Shown here piece by piece: positions 6,029-6,476 of a DNA stretch of 6,476 nt. Below the pieces are notes generated by a model. The model saw only the letters and a program-made list of their open reading frames with translations, did not search any database and was not told the DNA's origin. The position numbers and the translations under genes are program-made. Each line of letters begins with the position of its first letter. The stretch's first letter is position 1. The DNA is taken from contig PLTL01000066.1 in assembly GCA_003164475.1 (NCBI GenBank), positions 1 through 6,476 on the forward strand. Reading direction: 5' to 3'. This stretch comes from Candidatus Dormiibacterota bacterium. Its GTDB lineage: Bacteria > Chloroflexota > Dormibacteria > UBA8260 > Bog-877.

Positions 6029-6476
6029 CAGCGGCCCTCCCCGATCAGCTCCGCCACGTGCCTGGCAGCGTGCTCCACGGCCCGGTCCACCGCCGGGCTC
6101 AGACCCGTGCCCTGGCTGAAATCCTGCCCCTCGATGCCCACGACCACCACCCGCTTCGGCGCGCTCCCAACCGCCCGGGCCAGGCGGAACACGCCGGCCA
6201 CGCCGATCCCATGGGTGCTGGTGGTCCCCGACGGATCACCGGCGGCACCGCGCCCTGAGGTGATGTCGAGCTCGATCAACTGGACCGTCCCCGGTGCGGC
6301 GCCGGATTGGACGGCATCCACCACCACGGCCAGGTCCGCACCATCCCACAGCCCGAGCAGATCGAGCGGGTCGGACAGCGGCCCCACAGCGGACACACCG
6401 TCGACCGCCTGGGCCACCCGGTCGGCGACCGCGAGACCCACACCATCGTCCCGCCGGTACTCGCTCCCCATCCCGA
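6028..6476 (-). CDS. Hydrogenase maturation protease (M52 family), 5'-truncated by window edge
   Basis: This nickel-dependent endopeptidase removes the C-terminal extension of the [NiFe] hydrogenase large subunit after nickel insertion, the last step before the subunits associate. The frame stays open to the window edge (a Gly codon precedes the Met at 6471). The visible GMGSEYRRDDGVG corresponds to the family's N-terminal G-x-G-N-x-x-R-x-D-D-G-x-G block, so only about five to ten residues are missing and the Met at 6471 is not the start. Counted from that Met, the likely nickel ligands are an Asp of RRDDGVG (D8 or D9), D52 in VVDAVQSG, and H87 in STHGIG, matching the Glu/Asp, Asp and His ligands of E. 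coli HybD/HycI. It is coupled to hypC. The large subunit it cuts is probably encoded to the right. Confidence 0.92.
   Translation of the reverse strand, partial: GMGSEYRRDDGVGLAVADRVAQAVDGVSAVGPLSDPLDLLGLWDGADLAVVVDAVQSGAAPGTVQLIELDITSGRGAAGDPSGTTSTHGIGVAGVFRLARAVGSAPKRVVVVGIEGQDFSQGTGLSPAVDRAVEHAARHVAELIGEGR

Noticed and set aside
4996..6258. 420-codon plus-strand frame over the hydrogenase genes
   Set aside because: It runs antisense through three recognisable genes, and the translation is Pro/Arg/His-rich without domain features. Long antisense frames are expected at this GC content.
1..6476. CRISPR arrays, tRNA or rRNA genes, insertion-sequence ends
   Set aside because: I saw no regularly spaced direct repeats, cloverleaf-like segments, rRNA signatures or flanking terminal repeats anywhere in the window.

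Overview
The DNA is very GC-rich, with genes in strongly G/C-ending codons, and most coding regions lie on the minus strand. Gene content fits a high-GC bacterium that makes a [NiFe] hydrogenase, such as an actinobacterium, a Chloroflexota member or a related soil lineage. I cannot place it more finely from this window.

Layout from left to right. Bases 1-1226 (+) hold the 3' three quarters of a large-type malic enzyme cut by the window edge. Bases 1227-1644 are a convergent intergenic region with no convincing gene but an unusual density of perfect GC-rich hairpins. Bases 1645-2694 (-) encode an EamA/DMT-family membrane transporter with its own strong ribosome binding site. Bases 2695-3186 are non-coding as far as I can see, with a possible promoter for the EamA gene and a possible terminator for the next gene. 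Bases 3187-4398 (-) encode a 12-helix MFS exporter-like protein. Bases 4399-4869 hold only a doubtful open frame whose stop codon overlaps the MFS start. Bases 4870-6476 (-) are the end of a hydrogenase maturation operon: a DUF6390-type protein of unknown function, a HypC-type chaperone, and a hydrogenase maturation endopeptidase cut by the right edge.

The hydrogenase genes are transcribed leftward in the order protease, hypC, DUF6390. The first two overlap by one base (TGATG). HypC chaperones the large subunit while the Fe(CN)2CO group and nickel are inserted. The protease then removes the C-terminal tail of the large subunit. The DUF6390 protein probably acts in the same process, but its role is unknown. 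The structural subunits and other hyp genes are probably to the right of the window. The malic enzyme (oxaloacetate/pyruvate node, NADPH supply) and the two transporters show no evident functional link to the hydrogenase.
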